This document shows, piece after piece, positions 22,687-30,821 of a DNA stretch of 64,000 nucleotides. The stretch is from an uncultured Eubacteriales bacterium (GTDB lineage: Bacteria > Bacillota > Clostridia > Monoglobales > Monoglobaceae), in assembly GCA_958352815.1 (NCBI GenBank), contig CATWQA010000002.1, positions 62,001 through 126,000 on the forward strand, read 5' to 3'. Made by a program: the position numbers and the translations under genes. Under the pieces are notes generated by a model that saw only the letters and a program-made list of their open reading frames with translations, had not been told where the DNA came from and did not search any database. Numbering within the stretch: position 1 is the stretch's first letter; every line of letters begins with the position of its first letter.

Positions 22687-24144
22687 TTAAGGCTCAACAA
22701 CCTTATCGTCAACATTAATCTGGTCTTTGATCGTTTCGCTCTCAATATCCTTCATAGTGGGAGTTTTACGCTGATCTATGGGGGTGTACTTAAGACGCTT
22801 GATTGCGCTCTTGTACGCAGGGCGGATAATCTTGCCGCCGGTGGTAATTTCCTCAATCCTGTGAGAGCACCAGCCCACAATTCTCGCCATGGCAAAAATC
22901 GGCGTGAACAGCTCCTGAGGTATGCCGAGCATTCTATACACAAATCCCGAATAGAAATCCACGTTTGCGCACATTGGCTTATCAACGCCCTTCACGTCCT
23001 TAAACGCCAGAGGCGCAAGCTCTTCAATTGCCGCATACAGAGCAAATTCATCGTTATTGCCCGTTGCCTCCGCCAGCTCGGCTGCTCTCTCTTTTAAGAT
23101 AACTGCTCTGGGATCGGAAACGGTATAAACCGCGTGACCCAATCCGTAAATCAGACCCGTACCGTCGCCTGCTTCCTTTCTCATTATCTTTTTAAGGTAC
23201 TCATATATCTGTTCCTTATCCGTCCAGTCCTCAAGGTTTGCCTTGATCTCGGCTATCTGAGACGCCATCTTATCGTTTGCGCCGCCGTGCTTGGGACCCT
23301 TTAGGGAGCCTACCGCAGCGGCAATTGCCGAATATGTATCGGTTTCGGTTGATGAAACAACGTGAACTGTGAAGGCTGAGTTATTACCGCCGCCGTGCTC
23401 CGCCTGAAGCATGAGAGTTAAGTCAAGAATTTCCGCCTCAAGAGGGGTAAACTTATTATCGGGCCTTATGAGATGCAGGAAGTTCTCCGCAGTGGAATAG
23501 TCGCTGCGCGGATTGTGCAAAATCAAGCTTTGATTATCAAAGTAATGCCGCTTGCAGGCATATGAGTTAGCTATAAGCACCGGGAATCTGGCAATGAGAG
23601 AAAGGCTCTGCCTGATAAGGTTGGGAATTGAAATATCGTCCGGATTATCATCGTAGGAATACAGAGCAAGGACGCTTCTTGCAAGCTTGTTCATTATATT
23701 CTTACTGGGCGCCTTTAAAATCATGTCCTCGGTAAACTCCATAGGCAGCACTCTGTAGTTAGCAATAGTGCTCTTAAACTGCTCCAAAAGATTTCGGCTG
23801 GGCAAGAACCCGAACAGCAGCAAAAATGCCACTTCCTCAAATCCGAACCGCTTCTCGGCACGGCAGTTTGCGACTATATCTTCAATGTCGATACCTCTGT
23901 AGCGGAGCTTTCCCTCAACAGGAACCTTGCTTCCCTCGTCAATAACGTATCCGTGAACCTCACCGATTGACGTTAAGCCCGCAAGCACGCCTGTGCCGTC
24001 TGCGTTTCGTAAACCGCGCTTAACGTTATATTTCGTGTAATACTGGGACGGGATCATGTTCCAGCGTGAGTTCTGACTGCGGATAAGCTCAATATACTCC
24101 TCTATATTGCCGTCTTTGTATCCTTTCACATTAAAGTTAGCCAT
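22687..24144 (-). CDS. Citrate synthase
   Basis: About 485 residues, type II-like long form common in clostridia, making citrate from oxaloacetate and acetyl-CoA. Active-site stretches include LQAEHGGGNNSAFTVH, GLGHAVYTVSDPRA and NVDFYSGFVYRMLGI (the catalytic Asp). I start at the ATG at 24144 (MANFNVKGYKD), with AAAGGTGG eight bases upstream, over a GTG 12 bases earlier. It follows pdxT by 36 bp without a visible terminator, so co-transcription with pdxST is likely. An anabolic (glutamate-forming) role would fit the neighbouring gdhA region. Confidence 0.94.
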   Translation of the reverse strand: MANFNVKGYKDGNIEEYIELIRSQNSRWNMIPSQYYTKYNVKRGLRNADGTGVLAGLTSIGEVHGYVIDEGSKVPVEGKLRYRGIDIEDIVANCRAEKRFGFEEVAFLLLFGFLPSRNLLEQFKSTIANYRVLPMEFTEDMILKAPSKNIMNKLARSVLALYSYDDNPDDISIPNLIRQSLSLIARFPVLIANSYACKRHYFDNQSLILHNPRSDYSTAENFLHLIRPDNKFTPLEAEILDLTLMLQAEHGGGNNSAFTVHVVSSTETDTYSAIAAAVGSLKGPKHGGANDKMASQIAEIKANLEDWTDKEQIYEYLKKIMRKEAGDGTGLIYGLGHAVYTVSDPRAVILKERAAELAEATGNNDEFALYAAIEELAPLAFKDVKGVDKPMCANVDFYSGFVYRMLGIPQELFTPIFAMARIVGWCSHRIEEITTGGKIIRPAYKSAIKRLKYTPIDQRKTPTMKDIESETIKDQINVDDKVVEP

Positions 24145-24180
24145 AATGCAAACCACCTTTCCAAAAATAATTAATTCAGT

Positions 24181-24759
24181 TTAAACATGTACATACTTCT
24201 CAACCATATCAACAAAGTACCTGTGAACCGACAAGTCTTGTGACAGCTCCGGGTGAAACGCCGTAACAAGCTGGTTTTCCTGCCTTGCGGCAACTATTTT
24301 GCCGTCTACCTTAGCAAGAACGGAAGCGCCGCCCCACACACTTTCTATATAGGGAGCGCGAATAAAGGTCATGGGTATTTTGCCTATGCCCTCAAACTCC
24401 TCCTCGGTATAAAAGCTGCCCAGCTGCCTGCCGTAGGCATTCCTCACGGCGGAAATGCTCATCGTGCCAAAGTGGACGCGGCTGTCATTCTCTATTCTCT
24501 CCGCAAGAAGCAGCAGCCCTGCGCAGGTTCCGAAAACAGGCATTCCCGCCTCAATTCTCTCCTTTAGAGGGTCATACAGCTCAAGCTCCCTTAGGAGCTT
24601 TCCCATAACCGTGCTCTCTCCGCCGGGGATTATTAAGGCGTCAAAGTCTCTGTCAATATCTCTTCTCTGTCTTATCTCAAAGCTGTCCACACCTAAGGCG
24701 GACAGCTTTTGCTCGTGCTCAATAAACGCACCCTGCAGTGCTAAAACTCCAATTGTCAT
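24181..24759 (-). CDS. pdxT: Pyridoxal 5'-phosphate synthase glutaminase subunit
   Basis: 192 residues. Class I glutaminase that hands ammonia to PdxS. MTIGVLALQGAFIEHE at the start, GGEST oxyanion region, nucleophile C79 in FGTCAG, and the His-Glu pair in FHPEL. The ATG at 24759 is four bases after the pdxS stop, so the pair is translated together; an in-frame extension into pdxS is not credible. Confidence 0.97.
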   Translation of the reverse strand: MTIGVLALQGAFIEHEQKLSALGVDSFEIRQRRDIDRDFDALIIPGGESTVMGKLLRELELYDPLKERIEAGMPVFGTCAGLLLLAERIENDSRVHFGTMSISAVRNAYGRQLGSFYTEEEFEGIGKIPMTFIRAPYIESVWGGASVLAKVDGKIVAARQENQLVTAFHPELSQDLSVHRYFVDMVEKYVHV

Positions 24760-24763
24760 TCTA

Positions 24764-25639
24764 TTATTTTCCTCGCTCCGCCATGAGCAGTTCAATCTCT
24801 TGCTCGTTAATACCGACCATCGCCTCGCCCAGATCCTCGGACAGCTCGGCAATAAGCTTTGCGTCGGTGAAGTTTGTAACAGCCTTTACTATAGCTGCGG
24901 CTCTCTTTTTGGGGTTGCCTGACTTAAATATTCCGCTGCCCACAAACACGCCCTCGGCTCCAAGCTGCATCATAAGCGCAGCGTCTGCCGGAGTGGCAAC
25001 TCCCCCTGCCGCAAAGTTTACAACGGGCAGCTTGCCGTTTTCATGAACATACAAAACCAAATCATAGGGAACCTGAAGCTCCTTTGCGGCGTCAAACAGC
25101 TCATCCTCGCTCATTGACGTGAGCCGTCTGATTTCACTCTGCATCATGCGCATATGGCGAACCGCCTGAACAACGTCGCCTGTTCCGGGCTCGCCCTTGG
25201 TTCTTATCATGGCTGCGCCCTCGTTAATTCTTCTCAGAGCCTCGCCCAAATCCTTTGCGCCGCACACAAAGGGAACCTTGAAGCGGGTCTTATCGATATG
25301 GTACTTATCGTCTGCCGGCGACAGCACCTCGCTCTCGTCTATATAATCAATCTCAATGGCTTCCAGAACCTGAGCTTCCACAAAGTGACCTATACGGCAC
25401 TTTGCCATAACGGGAATTGAAACGGCCTCCTGAATACCTTTAATCATTTTGGGGTCGCTCATACGGGAAACTCCGCCCGCTGCGCGAATGTCCGCCGGTA
25501 TTCTCTCCAAAGCCATAACCGCACAGGCTCCCGCCTCCTCGGCAATCTTTGCCTGCTCGGGAGTGGTAACGTCCATTATAACGCCGCCCTTTAGCATCTG
25601 CGCCAAATTTTTGTTTAATTCAAATCTGCTATTTTCCAT
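24764..25639 (-). CDS. pdxS: Pyridoxal 5'-phosphate synthase subunit PdxS
   Basis: 291 residues, the usual length. Builds PLP from ribose 5-phosphate, glyceraldehyde 3-phosphate and ammonia as a dodecamer with PdxT. GGVIMDV at the N-terminus, catalytic K80 in VMAKCRIGH, and VNFAAGGVATPADAALMM are diagnostic. PLP is the cofactor of TrpB2, CysK and OAH sulfhydrylase encoded on both sides. Confidence 0.98.
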   Translation of the reverse strand: MENSRFELNKNLAQMLKGGVIMDVTTPEQAKIAEEAGACAVMALERIPADIRAAGGVSRMSDPKMIKGIQEAVSIPVMAKCRIGHFVEAQVLEAIEIDYIDESEVLSPADDKYHIDKTRFKVPFVCGAKDLGEALRRINEGAAMIRTKGEPGTGDVVQAVRHMRMMQSEIRRLTSMSEDELFDAAKELQVPYDLVLYVHENGKLPVVNFAAGGVATPADAALMMQLGAEGVFVGSGIFKSGNPKKRAAAIVKAVTNFTDAKLIAELSEDLGEAMVGINEQEIELLMAERGK

Positions 25640-25659
25640 AATTACTACCTCCGAGTTTT

Positions 25660-25688
25660 ATTATAAACTAAAATGAGCGGGTCGTCAA
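25660..25688 (-). promoter_or_regulatory. Sigma-A promoter of pdxS-pdxT-citrate synthase
   Basis: Minus strand: TTGACG, 17 bp, TATAAT, about 20 bases before the pdxS start. It lies just beyond the cysK stop, separating the two transcripts. Confidence 0.8.
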
Positions 25689-25714
25689 GACAACACCGCC
25701 CAAATATTACCTAA

Positions 25715-26647
25715 TTATTCAGCCGAAAACAAGGGTGTTGATAGGTATCTTTCACCTGTATCGGGCAAAATCACAACAATTGTCTTGTTTTTGTTTTCCT
25801 CACGCCTTGCCAGCTCTGTCGCCGCCCACACGGCAGCTCCCGAGGAAATTCCAACCAAAACGCCCTCTGTCTTGGCAACGGCGTTGCCCGCCTTAAAGGC
25901 GTCCTCATTCTCAACGGTTATAATCTCATCGTACACCTTTGTATCAAGGATTTCAGGCACGAATCCCGCGCCTATTCCCTGTATCTTATGAGCTCCCGCT
26001 TCGCCTCGGGACAGCACAGGCGAGGAAGCAGGCTCCACCGCCACAACCTTTATTTTGTCGTTTTTGGATTTTAAATATTCGCCGATTCCGGTTATTGTTC
26101 CGCCGGAGCCAATACCCGCCACAAGAATATCCACCGTTCCGTCGGTATCCTCCCAGATTTCCGGGCCTGTGGTATCAAAGTGCATTTTAGGATTTGCGGG
26201 ATTGGTGAACTGCCCGGGAATAAAGCTGCCCGAGATTTCCTTTGCCAGCTCATCCGCCTTTTCAATTGCGCCCTTCATGCCCTTTGTGCCGTCGGTGAGC
26301 ACTACCTCCGCTCCGTACGCCTTCAGCAGGTTCCTGCGCTCCACGCTCATCGTCTCGGGCATGGTTAGAATAATCTTGTACCCCTTGGAGACAGCAACCG
26401 AGGCTAAGCCGATACCCGTGTTGCCGCTGGTGGGCTCGATTATAACAGCCCCCTCTTGAAGCAATCCCTTTGCCTCTGCGTCCTCAATCATCGCCTTTGC
26501 TACTCTGTCCTTAACGCTGCCTGCCGGATTAAAGTACTCCAGCTTTCCTACAATCTTTGCCTCCAGATTGTTTGCCGCTTCATAGTTTTTCAGCTCCATA
26601 AGGGGAGTGCGGCCTACCAAATCCGTAATTTTTTCATAAATTCTCAT
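25715..26647 (-). CDS. cysK: Cysteine synthase A (O-acetylserine sulfhydrylase)
   Basis: 310 residues. PLP enzyme making cysteine from O-acetylserine and sulfide. PLP lysine K46 in PAGSVKDR, substrate loop PTSGNTGIGLA, phosphate loop GIGSGGTITG and C-terminal PDTGERYLSTPLF. The ATG at 26647 is nine bases from AAAGG; TTG and ATG codons shortly before it are poorer. It follows OAH sulfhydrylase by 22 bp, so both answer to the promoter at 28097-28125. Confidence 0.96.
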   Translation of the reverse strand: MRIYEKITDLVGRTPLMELKNYEAANNLEAKIVGKLEYFNPAGSVKDRVAKAMIEDAEAKGLLQEGAVIIEPTSGNTGIGLASVAVSKGYKIILTMPETMSVERRNLLKAYGAEVVLTDGTKGMKGAIEKADELAKEISGSFIPGQFTNPANPKMHFDTTGPEIWEDTDGTVDILVAGIGSGGTITGIGEYLKSKNDKIKVVAVEPASSPVLSRGEAGAHKIQGIGAGFVPEILDTKVYDEIITVENEDAFKAGNAVAKTEGVLVGISSGAAVWAATELARREENKNKTIVVILPDTGERYLSTPLFSAE

Positions 26648-26669
26648 AATCATCAACCTTTCTGATTTA

Positions 26670-27962
26670 CTATGCCAATGCCTGCTTTAAATCGGCAATT
26701 ATATCGTCTATGCTCTCGGTACCCACCGATAATCTGATTGTGTTGGGCTTAATCTCGCTCTCTGCCAGCTCCTCATCTGTAAGCTGAGAATGGGTGGTGC
26801 TTGCCGGGTGAATAACCAGGGACTTTACATCCGCCACGTTTGCCAAAAGGGAGAAAATTTCCAGCCTGTCAATAAACTCCTGTGCCTCCTTGGCTCCGCC
26901 CTTAATCTCAAAGGTGAATATAGACCCGCCGCCCTTGGGGAACAGTCTGTTGAACAGTGCGTTATCGGGGTGGTTCGGCAGAGACGGGTGGTTCACCCGT
27001 TCAACCCTCGGATGAGCCGACAGGAACTCCACCACTTTTTCGGTGTTCTCAACATGCCGCTCAATCCTGAGTGACAGGGTTTCAATCCCCTGCAGCAGCA
27101 GGAAAGCGTTTATGGGAGCTATCGCCGCGCCTGTGTCGCGGAGAAGCACTGCCCGTATCTTTGTCACAAAAGCGGCCGCTCCCGCAACCTTTGTAAAGGA
27201 CGCCCCGTGATAGCCTGGGTCAGGCTCTGTCAGAAACGGAAACTTGCCGCTTGCCTCCCAGTCGAATTTACCGCTGTCCACAATAATTCCGCCCAGAGAG
27301 GTTCCGTGACCGCCCAAAAACTTTGTCGCCGAGTGCACCACTATATCCGCCCCGTGCTCTATGGGTCTTATGAGGTAAGGCGTTCCGAAGGTGTTATCAA
27401 TCACCAGAGGAATTTTGTTCTCATGGGCAATTTCCGCCAAGGCGTCAATATCTGCCACATCGCTGTTAGGGTTCCCCAAAGTCTCAATGTAAATCGCCTT
27501 TGTGTTAGGCTGAACCGCGTTTCTGACCTGTTCAAGATTGTGAACGTCAACAAAGGTTGTTTCAATGCCGTACTGCGGAAGAGTGTGCGCCAGCAGGTTA
27601 TAGGAACCGCCGTATATTGTCTTTTGGGACACTATGTGCTCCCCTGCTCTCGCCAAATTCTGAATTGTGTAGGTTATGGCAGCGGCGCCCGAAGCAACCG
27701 CCAACGCCGCAACGCCGCCCTCCAGGGCGGCAACTCTCTGCTCCAAAACATCCTGGGTTGGATTGGTAAGCCTGCCGTATATATTCCCCGGGTCGGACAG
27801 GTTAAACCGAGCCGCCGCGTGAGCCGAATTGTCAAAAACATAAGAGGTGGTCTGATATATGGGGACTGCCCTTGCACCTGTTGCAGGGTCAGGCAGCTCC
27901 TGCCCTATGTGAAGCTGCTTGGTTTCAAAGCCCCAGTTTGATGTGTTCTTAATTTCTGCCAT
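26670..27962 (-). CDS. O-acetylhomoserine aminocarboxypropyltransferase (OAH sulfhydrylase)
   Basis: 430 residues. PLP enzyme of the Cys/Met metabolism family that makes homocysteine from O-acetylhomoserine and sulfide. GFETKQLHIGQ at the start, YGRLTNPTQDVLE, KTIYGGSYNL, VDNTFGTPYLIRP and PLP lysine in SATKFLGGHGTSLGG. The ATG at 27962 gives the normal family length. The frame is open 48 codons further, but that segment folds as an RNA pseudoknot and has no family similarity, so I treat it as 5' UTR. Cysteine and homocysteine formation share one transcript. Confidence 0.94.
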   Translation of the reverse strand: MAEIKNTSNWGFETKQLHIGQELPDPATGARAVPIYQTTSYVFDNSAHAAARFNLSDPGNIYGRLTNPTQDVLEQRVAALEGGVAALAVASGAAAITYTIQNLARAGEHIVSQKTIYGGSYNLLAHTLPQYGIETTFVDVHNLEQVRNAVQPNTKAIYIETLGNPNSDVADIDALAEIAHENKIPLVIDNTFGTPYLIRPIEHGADIVVHSATKFLGGHGTSLGGIIVDSGKFDWEASGKFPFLTEPDPGYHGASFTKVAGAAAFVTKIRAVLLRDTGAAIAPINAFLLLQGIETLSLRIERHVENTEKVVEFLSAHPRVERVNHPSLPNHPDNALFNRLFPKGGGSIFTFEIKGGAKEAQEFIDRLEIFSLLANVADVKSLVIHPASTTHSQLTDEELAESEIKPNTIRLSVGTESIDDIIADLKQALA

Positions 27963-27982
27963 TACTTTATCCAAAGCCTTTC

Positions 27983-28026
27983 TGCCCGCAAAATAATTGC
28001 GCTCACCTTGCCACGGGCAGGCAAGG
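27983..28026 (-). promoter_or_regulatory. Candidate pseudoknot in the OAH sulfhydrylase leader
   Basis: Minus strand: a seven-pair hairpin CCTTGCC / GGCAAGG (28026-28020 region with 28012-28006) has the loop TGCCCGT, and six loop bases pair with CGGGCA at 27988-27983, making an H-type pseudoknot. A small hairpin CGCAA / TTGCG lies between and overlaps it by two bases. The downstream strand touches a purine-rich AGAAAGG, so folding could block ribosome entry. I cannot assign it to a known SAM, SAH or other class. Confidence 0.4.
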
Positions 28027-28084
28027 GGCGGAAAATCCAATACCGAAGGAAATATTTTGGCATAAACCATAATTCCTATCTGAT

Positions 28085-28125
28085 TAGTATGTTTAGATAA
28101 TAACACAGTTTAATTTCCCTGTCAA
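28085..28125 (-). promoter_or_regulatory. Promoter and putative Rrf2/CymR-type operator of OAH sulfhydrylase-cysK
   Basis: Minus strand: TTGACA (28120-28125), 17 bp, TATTAT (28097-28102). Immediately after the -10 box is AAACATACTA (28085-28094), then ATAGGAATTA. The same AAACATACTA lies inside the promoter of the Rrf2 gene in this window. CymR, an Rrf2 protein, controls such sulfur genes in Bacillus and recognises a site ending in GGAATTA. Confidence 0.6.
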
Positions 28126-28157
28126 TAGATATTCTGAAAAATTATTTATATTTTAAA

Positions 28158-28191
28158 AAAAGTCCTCCGCCCGCTTTTGCGAGGGAGGACC
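28158..28191 (-). terminator. Terminator of the ylbJ-membrane protein-DUF6472 cluster
   Basis: Minus strand: GTCCTCC ... CGC-AAAA-GCG ... GGAGGAC with two mismatched positions, followed by seven Ts. It begins four bases after the stop of the 58-residue gene. Confidence 0.9.
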
Positions 28192-28194
28192 TGT

Positions 28195-28371
28195 TTAATT
28201 CTGTTTACGCACTATTGTGTACTCATCGCCGGGGCGGTAAAAGGGGCACTCCTTAAACCTGCCGCTCATCAGACGCGCCATGTCGTCCTCATCAAGGTTC
28301 GCCAGGCATACGTAGCCCTCCCACTCCTCATCGTATTCATAGTTTACGCAGTCTTCGCACTTTGATAACAA
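28195..28371 (-). CDS. DUF6472-like small Cys protein (58 residues)
   Basis: A short gene beginning at TTG (28371), seven bases after AGGTAG, and overlapping nothing: the upstream stop ends two bases before it. Four cysteines (C5, C8, C22, C41) and the pattern CEDCVNYEYDEEWEGYVC ... CPFYRPGDEY match, from memory, the small DUF6472 proteins of clostridia. The Cys spacing suggests a zinc site. No function is known. It is the last gene before a strong terminator and is co-transcribed with the membrane protein upstream. Confidence 0.8.
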   Translation of the reverse strand: MLSKCEDCVNYEYDEEWEGYVCLANLDEDDMARLMSGRFKECPFYRPGDEYTIVRKQN

Positions 28372-28372
28372 A

Positions 28373-29530
28373 TTATTCTACCTCACTTTTAAGCTCTAAT
28401 ACAAAAATCAACTTTCTGCCCAGATAGCCGCCCGCACACGAGGCAATCAGGCACAAGACCATTGCAACGGCAGACGACTGCACAAAGGTCGCCAGGATTG
28501 CTCCCGTCAATATAAATAACAATGTTGACGCCAACTTTGAAGCCACTATCAAAACTATATTGTGCAAAAATTCACCGGAGGTTATTTTCCCTCTTGCGAA
28601 GCGGTAAATCTCGGGAACCATAAAGACCAGCAGCACAATCAGGCTGATAAGCAAACTTGATTTTACGAACCTTGAAAGCTGGTTAAGAGAAGCCGAAGCG
28701 GACGCCGCAACGTCTCCCGACCCGATTTTAATACTGTTGTTCACCGCCCTGACCATTTCCGCCCCCGAGCTCTCCTTGCCCATGCCCGTAAACAGATTTG
28801 GCAGGGACCAATAGAGCTTCGTTCTCGCAAACTGGGAGCACAAAATATATAAAACATACGAGAGCCCGAAAACCTTAACCCCCGTCTTGATTGCCGCAAG
28901 CAACGCCCTTTTAACGCTCTTGCTCCTTTTGTACTCGATTATAAATGCCGCCGCTCCGCTTATTCCGAAAACAAAGGAACAGTGCACAACGCCTGTGGCA
29001 CAGTCGTACAAAAGAGATTCCTTGGTCAGCGGCGAGCATAAGTTTACGGCGTTTTCATAGGTCAGGTCGCTGCTGCGAACATAGTCGGAAGCCGCATCAC
29101 TGTCCGTGACCCCGGGAACCTTTCCCTTGGAAATCTTTTTTGCGAACTCGCTTACCGCGTCATCATACATATCCTTTGGAACCTCAACGGGCATTGGGTT
29201 TCCCTTGTCGTCAAAGTATCTGTACAGCCCGCTCTCCTTATCGAAGCAGGCGTCAACGCACCGCTTGCCGCTGTTATAAAACTTAGTCTGGATATAAGTC
29301 CCGTCCACAAGCCTGTCGGCTCCGTCCTTTATGTTCGTTCTGCCCACAACCAGAGCGTCTCTGCCCCAAAGCTTGTCAATAACCGTCTGGGCTTCCTCCG
29401 CCATTATTCCGTGACCGGAGGTGGAATTTGCCAAGGCGTTGTTTGCGGCAACAATGGATTTTTCAGCCGAAACAATATTCGCCCCATTTACCCCTCCCAT
29501 AGACACGGATTTTTCTTTAGTATAACTCAA
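28373..29530 (-). CDS. Membrane protein with conserved N-terminal domain, possible nuclease-like fold
   Basis: About 385 residues. The N-terminal ~180 are soluble and carry a distinctive block: GHGIMAEEAQ (39-48), KDGADRLVDGTYIQTKF (68-84), CVDACFD (91-97), PVEVPKDMYDDAV (114-126). The C-terminal half has about four membrane helices (near 184-200, 217-233, 310-330, 345-370). From memory this N-terminal block recurs in longer uncharacterised proteins of other phyla. The D-(x)-D ... QxK spacing recalls Mrr-like endonucleases, but that is inference. Start: TTG at 29530 after GGGGTGAG, downstream of a good promoter; an ATG at 29500 is the alternative. Neighbours are YlbJ and DUF6472. Confidence 0.75.
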   Translation of the reverse strand: MSYTKEKSVSMGGVNGANIVSAEKSIVAANNALANSTSGHGIMAEEAQTVIDKLWGRDALVVGRTNIKDGADRLVDGTYIQTKFYNSGKRCVDACFDKESGLYRYFDDKGNPMPVEVPKDMYDDAVSEFAKKISKGKVPGVTDSDAASDYVRSSDLTYENAVNLCSPLTKESLLYDCATGVVHCSFVFGISGAAAFIIEYKRSKSVKRALLAAIKTGVKVFGLSYVLYILCSQFARTKLYWSLPNLFTGMGKESSGAEMVRAVNNSIKIGSGDVAASASASLNQLSRFVKSSLLISLIVLLVFMVPEIYRFARGKITSGEFLHNIVLIVASKLASTLLFILTGAILATFVQSSAVAMVLCLIASCAGGYLGRKLIFVLELKSEVE

Positions 29531-29555
29531 ATTTCTCACCCCAAAACATGACCTT

Positions 29556-29584
29556 AATATATCATACGAGGCAAAATATGTCAA
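29556..29584 (-). promoter_or_regulatory. Sigma-A promoter of the membrane protein gene
   Basis: Minus strand: TTGACA (29579-29584), 17 bp, TATATT (29556-29561). It lies just after the ylbJ stop, so the membrane protein and the small Cys gene can be expressed without ylbJ. Confidence 0.7.
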
Positions 29585-29595
29585 TCTATTTATCC

Positions 29596-30705
29596 TTAAT
29601 CGTCAGGAAGCTTTTTGGCAATTGCCGCCAGTATTCCTATGGAAAGCATACACCAAACAGTCTCTCCCGCAATTAAAATCAAATAGCTCTTTATGTTCAT
29701 ATTTGTTACGGGATAAGCATACCAGAGAGCCATGTCCCCTCCGCTGTAGGGCAGATAAGCCGGGCTCCACGCCCCAACAGTCTTTAAGATAAAGAACAGA
29801 ACATATGTTAAAACAAAGGCGATTATCCCTTGAATAAACTTGCCCAGAGCATAGTACCTCATCTCAAGGTCCGAGTCGGCGGCGATTGACGCCACCTGCA
29901 AAAACACCGACAGCCCCGAAAAAGCCAAAAACATAGAGATGAGTGAAATTTTCAGGGCAAAGTCCATACTCAGCTTTGATATGTCGTTTATACCCCCTGT
30001 TATCTCCAAAAGCCCGTTAATAAACGGATGAGCGAAGAACTCAGGAATTGTGCTCTCTGCAACGGCGAAAAACACCACAAAGCCGCACACATTTAAAATC
30101 GTCACCACGCTTTTGGACACGGCGTCACCGAAAGCGGACACTATTTTAACCGACCTTTTCTGCTTTTCGGAAATTACTGTTGGGTTCACAGTATTGTCCT
30201 CCTTTATCAGGCGGGAGAGGACAACCCCCGTTGCTACGGCGGAGGCGATATGGATAATGTAAAGTATTCCTCCCAAAGCTGCGCTGCCGCTGATACAAAA
30301 GCCCACCGTTCCGATTATAAACAGAGGACCCGAGTTGTTGCAAAAGCCTATAAGCCGCTCCGCTTCCCTTTTAGTTATCTTTCCCGAATTATAAAGGTTC
30401 ACGGCGCAGTCCGCCCCGACAGGGTATCCGCTGATTATTCCCAGCACCAGCGCCACCGCTCCTGAGCCGTTTATCCCGAAAACGGGCTTCATAATTCCGC
30501 TTAAAAATCGGCTGCCGAACTCCGCCATTCCCAGGGATACCAGCAGCGAGCTGCACACGAAAAACGGAAACAGCGCAGGCACCACCGAGGTTATGCACAG
30601 GTTAAGCGCCTTGTTGACGGCGGCAACAGAGCTTTGCGGAAAAGCAACCATAGAGACGACTATATAACAGACAATTAGTATGAACACACCCTTTAACCAC
30701 TTCAT
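29596..30705 (-). CDS. ylbJ: YlbJ-like integral membrane protein (nucleoside-recognition/Gate family)
   Basis: 369 residues, eight to ten membrane helices. VVPALFPFFVCSSLL, LGIISGYPVGADCAVNLY and GFCNNSGPLFIIGTVG are the conserved features of the YlbJ group. In Bacillus YlbJ is needed for spore cortex formation, so this suggests the organism can sporulate or descends from sporulators. Not followed by coaD-type genes; instead the unusual membrane protein and DUF6472 gene follow. Divergent from the Rrf2 gene. Confidence 0.88.
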   Translation of the reverse strand: MKWLKGVFILIVCYIVVSMVAFPQSSVAAVNKALNLCITSVVPALFPFFVCSSLLVSLGMAEFGSRFLSGIMKPVFGINGSGAVALVLGIISGYPVGADCAVNLYNSGKITKREAERLIGFCNNSGPLFIIGTVGFCISGSAALGGILYIIHIASAVATGVVLSRLIKEDNTVNPTVISEKQKRSVKIVSAFGDAVSKSVVTILNVCGFVVFFAVAESTIPEFFAHPFINGLLEITGGINDISKLSMDFALKISLISMFLAFSGLSVFLQVASIAADSDLEMRYYALGKFIQGIIAFVLTYVLFFILKTVGAWSPAYLPYSGGDMALWYAYPVTNMNIKSYLILIAGETVWCMLSIGILAAIAKKLPDD

Positions 30706-30772
30706 TCAATATCCCTCTTTGTAATAACTTAGTCTAATATATGCCTGTTTCCTTATAAATATGATTTAGTAC

Positions 30773-30801
30773 TTGAAAACATACTATTCCTATGTTATAA
30801 T
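30773..30801 (+). promoter_or_regulatory. Promoter of the Rrf2 gene with internal palindromic operator
   Basis: TTGAAA (30773-30778), 17 bp, TATAAT (30796-30801). The spacer holds AACATA-CTATTCC-TATGTT (30778-30796), a perfect 6-bp palindrome with seven bases between, overlapping both boxes. It should allow self-repression. It shares AAACATACTA with the OAH sulfhydrylase promoter. Confidence 0.8.
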
Positions 30802-30821
30802 AGGGTTTAGAGGTGATTGAA

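Noticed and set aside
27963..28089. SAM-I (S-box) riboswitch before OAH sulfhydrylase
   Set aside because: The conserved S-box core strings and the four-way junction are absent; only a compact pseudoknot can be drawn.
27963..28106. N-terminal extension of OAH sulfhydrylase by 48 codons
   Set aside because: The family starts at MAEIKNTSNWGF. The extension has no similarity and overlaps the promoter's transcribed leader with strong RNA pairing.
28177..28365. Plus-strand frame of 62 codons
   Set aside because: It is antisense to the 58-residue Cys-motif gene at 28195-28371, which has a ribosome site, family similarity and terminator.
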